Shown here piece by piece: positions 15,985 through 18,469 of a stretch of DNA of 18,469 nt; the stretch's first letter is position 1; every line of letters starts with the position of its first letter. The DNA is from JAFGPF01 sp964500415 (GTDB lineage Bacteria > Chloroflexota > Dehalococcoidia > Dehalococcoidales > RBG-16-60-22), in assembly GCA_964500415.1 (NCBI GenBank), contig CAZCOB010000045.1, positions 1 through 18,469 of the forward strand, in the 5' to 3' direction. The notes under the pieces were generated by a model. That model was not told where the DNA came from and ran no database searches. It was given only the letters and a program-made list of their open reading frames with translations. The translations under genes were made by a program, and so were the position numbers.

Positions 15985-16572
15985 ATGGCAACTATAAAGA
16001 GCCTTGCTATAATAATGCTATTATTGGCCGTCTTGAGTACAAATATTACATCCGGTACCTGGGCTCTTTTCAACGATGATGAGGCCTCTAACGCGGACCA
16101 GATAGTCTCTGGCACACTGGACCTCAAGACGGACGACGAAGATGGAACCAGCCAGACTCTGGATGAGAAAAATTTAAGTCTTGAACCCGGCGAGAGTTCT
16201 GGCCTTGGCGTAGTAGCGCTTAAAAACGCTGGCAGCGTAGTTGGCTCGAGCCTGGATATATCCTTCTCTTACATAGAGAGCGATAATATTACTAACGATG
16301 TAGACATGTCTGCGGATGAAACCGCTGCAATCTTTGAAGTAATTGTATTAACATATGACGTTACCAACCTGCTCGCCAGTATCAGCGACGATAATATCAA
16401 CGGATACATAGACTTACAGGACTTAGCCGGCACCGACCTGTCCGGGCAGAGCGGCCTGGGTGCCGGAGCCACTAAAGACTTATCTATTGAGGTTATAACA
16501 GATAACACTACCAGCACAGATTTTGCCGATGATGGTGTTGATATAACCATGGCCTTTACGCTGAACCAGTGA
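15985..16572 (+). CDS. TasA-like exported protein 2 with SipW-type signal and EF-hand-like loop
   Basis: This protein has 195 residues from the ATG at 15985. That start is chosen over the in-frame TTG at 15970 because GGTGGG lies seven bases before it and the product begins as a normal signal peptide. SGTWALFNDDEASNADQI (23-40) is very like the TasA cleavage region (GTWAAFND in Bacillus subtilis). SGTLDLKTDDEDG, SLEPGESSGL and LKNAGSVVGSSL are the typical first strands. DDNINGYIDLQD (135-146) fits the 12-position calcium loop of EF-hands and dockerins. FTLNQ ends the protein as in related exported proteins. The mature part is very acidic. It is probably the partner of protein 1 in a surface fibre; the exact role is unknown. 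Confidence 0.83.
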   Translation: MATIKSLAIIMLLLAVLSTNITSGTWALFNDDEASNADQIVSGTLDLKTDDEDGTSQTLDEKNLSLEPGESSGLGVVALKNAGSVVGSSLDISFSYIESDNITNDVDMSADETAAIFEVIVLTYDVTNLLASISDDNINGYIDLQDLAGTDLSGQSGLGAGATKDLSIEVITDNTTSTDFADDGVDITMAFTLNQ

Positions 16573-16663
16573 TGAAAGAGATAAATAATTAAGTGTCCCA
16601 AAATTACATGAATCAAGAGCGAGAGGACAATACCTGATAAATGCCTGAACAAGGTAAGACCGG

Positions 16664-16807
16664 ATGATTGTAAAACGTATAATATTTATCATTATAGTCT
16701 GCCTGCTACTCGTCCTTATTATACAGAACATCGGAGCGACATTCGGGTACTTCAACGACACCGAGAGTTCTGTTGATAATATTCTTCGCTTCAAGCACAC
16801 CTGGTAG
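16664..16807 (+). CDS. 47-residue mini-protein with SipW-type signal peptide
   Basis: This small gene begins with ATG (AAGG about 10 bases upstream) and ends with TAG. MIVKR is followed by a long hydrophobic stretch (about 6-23) and then GATFGYFNDTESSVDN (24-39), the same cleavage motif as in the two TasA-like proteins (compare TYAFFTDTESSPNN). After this only ILRFKHTW remains, so the protein stops where the first strand of the TasA fold would begin. If cut as TasA is, it would release a peptide of about 18 residues. Only 54 bases separate it from the next gene and none of them resembles a lost TasA domain, so a recent simple truncation is not obvious. It could be a fibre nucleator, a released peptide or a decayed gene. 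Confidence 0.7.
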   Translation: MIVKRIIFIIIVCLLLVLIIQNIGATFGYFNDTESSVDNILRFKHTW

Positions 16808-16861
16808 CCGTATTCCTGGCATTCGCAGCCCGATGATTAATAATTAAAGGCATAATATAAA

Positions 16862-18241
16862 ATGCAGTTTATTAAACGCAGTTTAGTTACAATATCCGCT
16901 GCATTATGTGTAATGCTGGTTTTTTGCCTTATTGGTCATATTCCCGTGCAAGCCGACGAAGATGAGATTTACTGGGACCTTATACTGGATGATGGTGGGG
17001 TGGTTCCCTGGCAATTTAACAACGTCAAGCCCGGCGATAGCGGCGTAATAACCGCCAGTCTGCATAACGCCAGTACTCACCGAGGGTTTATATCAATATG
17101 GATAGACAATATCACAGACCTGGAGGGGGAAAATCCCGAAGCGGAAACGGGTGATACTGAAGAACCGGGCGAATTAAGCAAGTTCATAATTTTAAACATT
17201 ACCGGGGAAAATATCGCACCCTATACAATATTGCTTGACCCTCCATTTCCACTGGGATTAAACGCATTTCCACAAAACGTGAATTACCCGCTTTCACTAG
17301 ATGACAAACCGATAGAAAGTGATGATAGCATCGAGATACAGTGGCAATGGACAATCCCGCCACAGACTACAAACGTTATCCAGGGCGATAGTGTTTCTTT
17401 CGATATACACTACATACTCACAACTACCCCGATCATATTGAGGCCGCTCAAGTTTGGGCCGACTGGAGGTGGAGGCGGGAGGGATTTAGATACCGACGAT
17501 TCCGATACGCAGGATGATACTGTAGTCGAGGATAGTATTGATTCCGATACACAAACGGTAAAAGACGCTGGTACGACAACCACCAGTGATAATGACCGTA
17601 CGTATCACTCGCGGGATGGTAAACTTACCGTCATAGTGCCTGCGGGAACCACAGTGACATCCGGCCTTAAAGAAGAACTGTACTATGTTGGTATTTCTAT
17701 TGACAGTTTGATAACTGACTTACCGGAAGGTAGCGTACCACTCACTCCTGTTTATTATATATCCAGTTATACGATAGAAGAACATTATATTGATGCAGAA
17801 CTGGATAGACTGGTCACTGTAATAATTAAATATGATAAGGACAGGCTTCCCGAGGAATTTGATTCCATATATGCGGCCCGGTACACTGAAGACTCAGGCT
17901 GGGTTAAGCTGACCGGCATAATGGAAATAGACTATGAAACCGGTACGATTACGCTGGTGACGAAGCGGCTTTCATCCGTTGCTATCTTTGCGGAAACAAG
18001 CGTGCCTGATGATTCCGTAGAGGTGATATCATCCCCCACCGATGACACCCCCAAACCAGCTTCGCAAGATTCTCAGTCCGAAACGAATTTGATAAATCTT
18101 TCTTCAACGCCTAGCACATCTACTCTGGTAATACTGCGCTACGTTAGCCTTATTGTGGCTATAAGCGGCCTGCTGGCGATGATAGTACTCGCTTATTTGA
18201 CACGAAAAAAGCGGGCCGGCCGACGTACCGTGAAAAGCTGA
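16862..18241 (+). CDS. Membrane-anchored surface protein with TasA-like N-terminal module
   Basis: This 459-residue exported protein is built in steps. It has a signal peptide (1-31, ending VQA before DEDE) of ordinary form, without the SipW motif. A TasA/camelysin-like module (about 35-188) shares NVKPGDSGVITASLHN (54-69) and IPPQTTNVIQGDSVSFDIHY (165-184) with TasA-like protein 1. A Gly- and Asp-rich linker follows (200-248). A second domain (about 250-378) has GKLTVIVPAGTTV, VTVIIKYDKDRLPEEFDSIY and LSSVAIFAE, a pattern I associate with large surface proteins of Chloroflexota and archaea. A Ser/Thr/Pro-rich stalk (380-420), a membrane helix (about 422-446) and a basic tail RKKRAGRR complete it. 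The start has AAAGG about 10 bases upstream. It probably anchors the fibre proteins at the cell membrane. Confidence 0.82.
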   Translation: MQFIKRSLVTISAALCVMLVFCLIGHIPVQADEDEIYWDLILDDGGVVPWQFNNVKPGDSGVITASLHNASTHRGFISIWIDNITDLEGENPEAETGDTEEPGELSKFIILNITGENIAPYTILLDPPFPLGLNAFPQNVNYPLSLDDKPIESDDSIEIQWQWTIPPQTTNVIQGDSVSFDIHYILTTTPIILRPLKFGPTGGGGGRDLDTDDSDTQDDTVVEDSIDSDTQTVKDAGTTTTSDNDRTYHSRDGKLTVIVPAGTTVTSGLKEELYYVGISIDSLITDLPEGSVPLTPVYYISSYTIEEHYIDAELDRLVTVIIKYDKDRLPEEFDSIYAARYTEDSGWVKLTGIMEIDYETGTITLVTKRLSSVAIFAETSVPDDSVEVISSPTDDTPKPASQDSQSETNLINLSSTPSTSTLVILRYVSLIVAISGLLAMIVLAYLTRKKRAGRRTVKS

Positions 18242-18469
18242 TATCGATATTTTCAATGAACTTGGATTCCCGGCTGATGACTTCGGACCGAATGATGAGG
18301 CTATAAAAACCTCAGCGCGGGTTCTATTCCCATTGGTGACTTTAAGTGATTATGTCGCAGGTTCGAGGCCTGCACGGCCTATAAGTGTTCGCAAAACAGC
18401 AGCTTTTTAGATTTGTTAACTGTTTAGGGAGACGCCTAATCAATCAAGCATCCCGTTAAAAGTGACACT
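18242..18469. other. Tail without a recognised gene; tRNA T-arm-like hairpin and a startless open frame
   Basis: No complete gene is seen. GCAGG (18357-18361), TTCGAGG (18362-18368) and CCTGC (18369-18373) form a 5-bp stem with a 7-base loop exactly like a tRNA T-arm. GGGTTCTATTCCC (18319-18331) also resembles a T-arm with one changed base. No matching acceptor, D-arm or anticodon arm could be built, so this is not an intact tRNA. A plus-strand frame is open from 18234 to a TAG at 18408-18410, but it lacks ATG and a ribosome site. TGAGG/CCTCA (18296-18300, 18310-18314) is a short inverted repeat. No terminator for the surface locus is evident. Confidence 0.4.

Noticed and set aside
16641..16667. 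Eight-residue leader frame whose stop overlaps the mini-protein start (ATGA)
   Set aside because: It is too short and lacks its own ribosome site. Such overlaps occur often by chance.
18308..18380. Complete tRNA gene
   Set aside because: Only T-arm-like parts are present. No pairing acceptor, D-arm or anticodon arm could be assembled.
1..18469. CRISPR arrays, insertion sequences, rRNA genes and cobalamin riboswitch
   Set aside because: No regularly spaced repeats, transposase genes with terminal repeats, rRNA-like stretches or riboswitch core were found. Any riboswitch would lie upstream of the window.

Overview
The window looks like a chromosomal segment of an anaerobic bacterium that makes its own cobamides. 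The gene order, the CobA-HemD, CbiE-CbiT and CbiG-CbiH fusions, and the SipW/TasA-type surface locus would fit Chloroflexota (Dehalococcoidia-like). That placement is inferred from protein style, not tested by any search.

Region 1 (1-13376, + strand) is one very compact tetrapyrrole operon. Adjacent genes overlap or lie within a few bases, except for a gap of about 16 bases before hemA. It begins inside cbiD and continues with cbiE-cbiT (fused), cbiL, cbiF, cbiG-cbiH (fused), cbiA, a precorrin-2 dehydrogenase, hemA, hemC, cobA-hemD (fused), hemB and hemL. HemA and HemL make 5-aminolevulinate from glutamyl-tRNA. HemB, HemC and the HemD half convert it to uroporphyrinogen III. The CobA half and the dehydrogenase carry that to sirohydrochlorin. 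CbiL, CbiH, CbiF, CbiG, CbiD, CbiE/T and CbiA then perform most of the anaerobic (early cobalt) corrin pathway as far as the a,c-diamide. The cobalt chelatase, CbiJ, CbiC and the late genes are not in the window. No gene that commits the pathway to haem is seen.

Region 2 (13408-14100, - strand) is a single convergent gene of unknown function with four well-placed cysteines. A plausible promoter lies upstream of it. Region 3 (14101-14657) is a gene-free, AT-rich divergent spacer with several inverted repeats, probably a control region.

Region 4 (14658-18241, + strand) is a secretion and surface-fibre locus. It encodes a SipW-type (Ser/His) signal peptidase, two TasA/camelysin-like exported proteins with the SipW-type signal motif, a 47-residue mini-protein that is little more than such a signal plus a short tail, and a membrane-anchored protein with a TasA-like N-terminal module. 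The simplest reading is that the peptidase processes the two TasA-like proteins and the mini-protein, and that the anchored protein holds or assembles a fibre at the membrane. The mini-protein and the anchored TasA-like protein are the least ordinary parts of the window.

Region 5 (18242-18469) contains no convincing gene. It has a tRNA T-arm-like hairpin and a short open frame without a start codon, possibly remnants.
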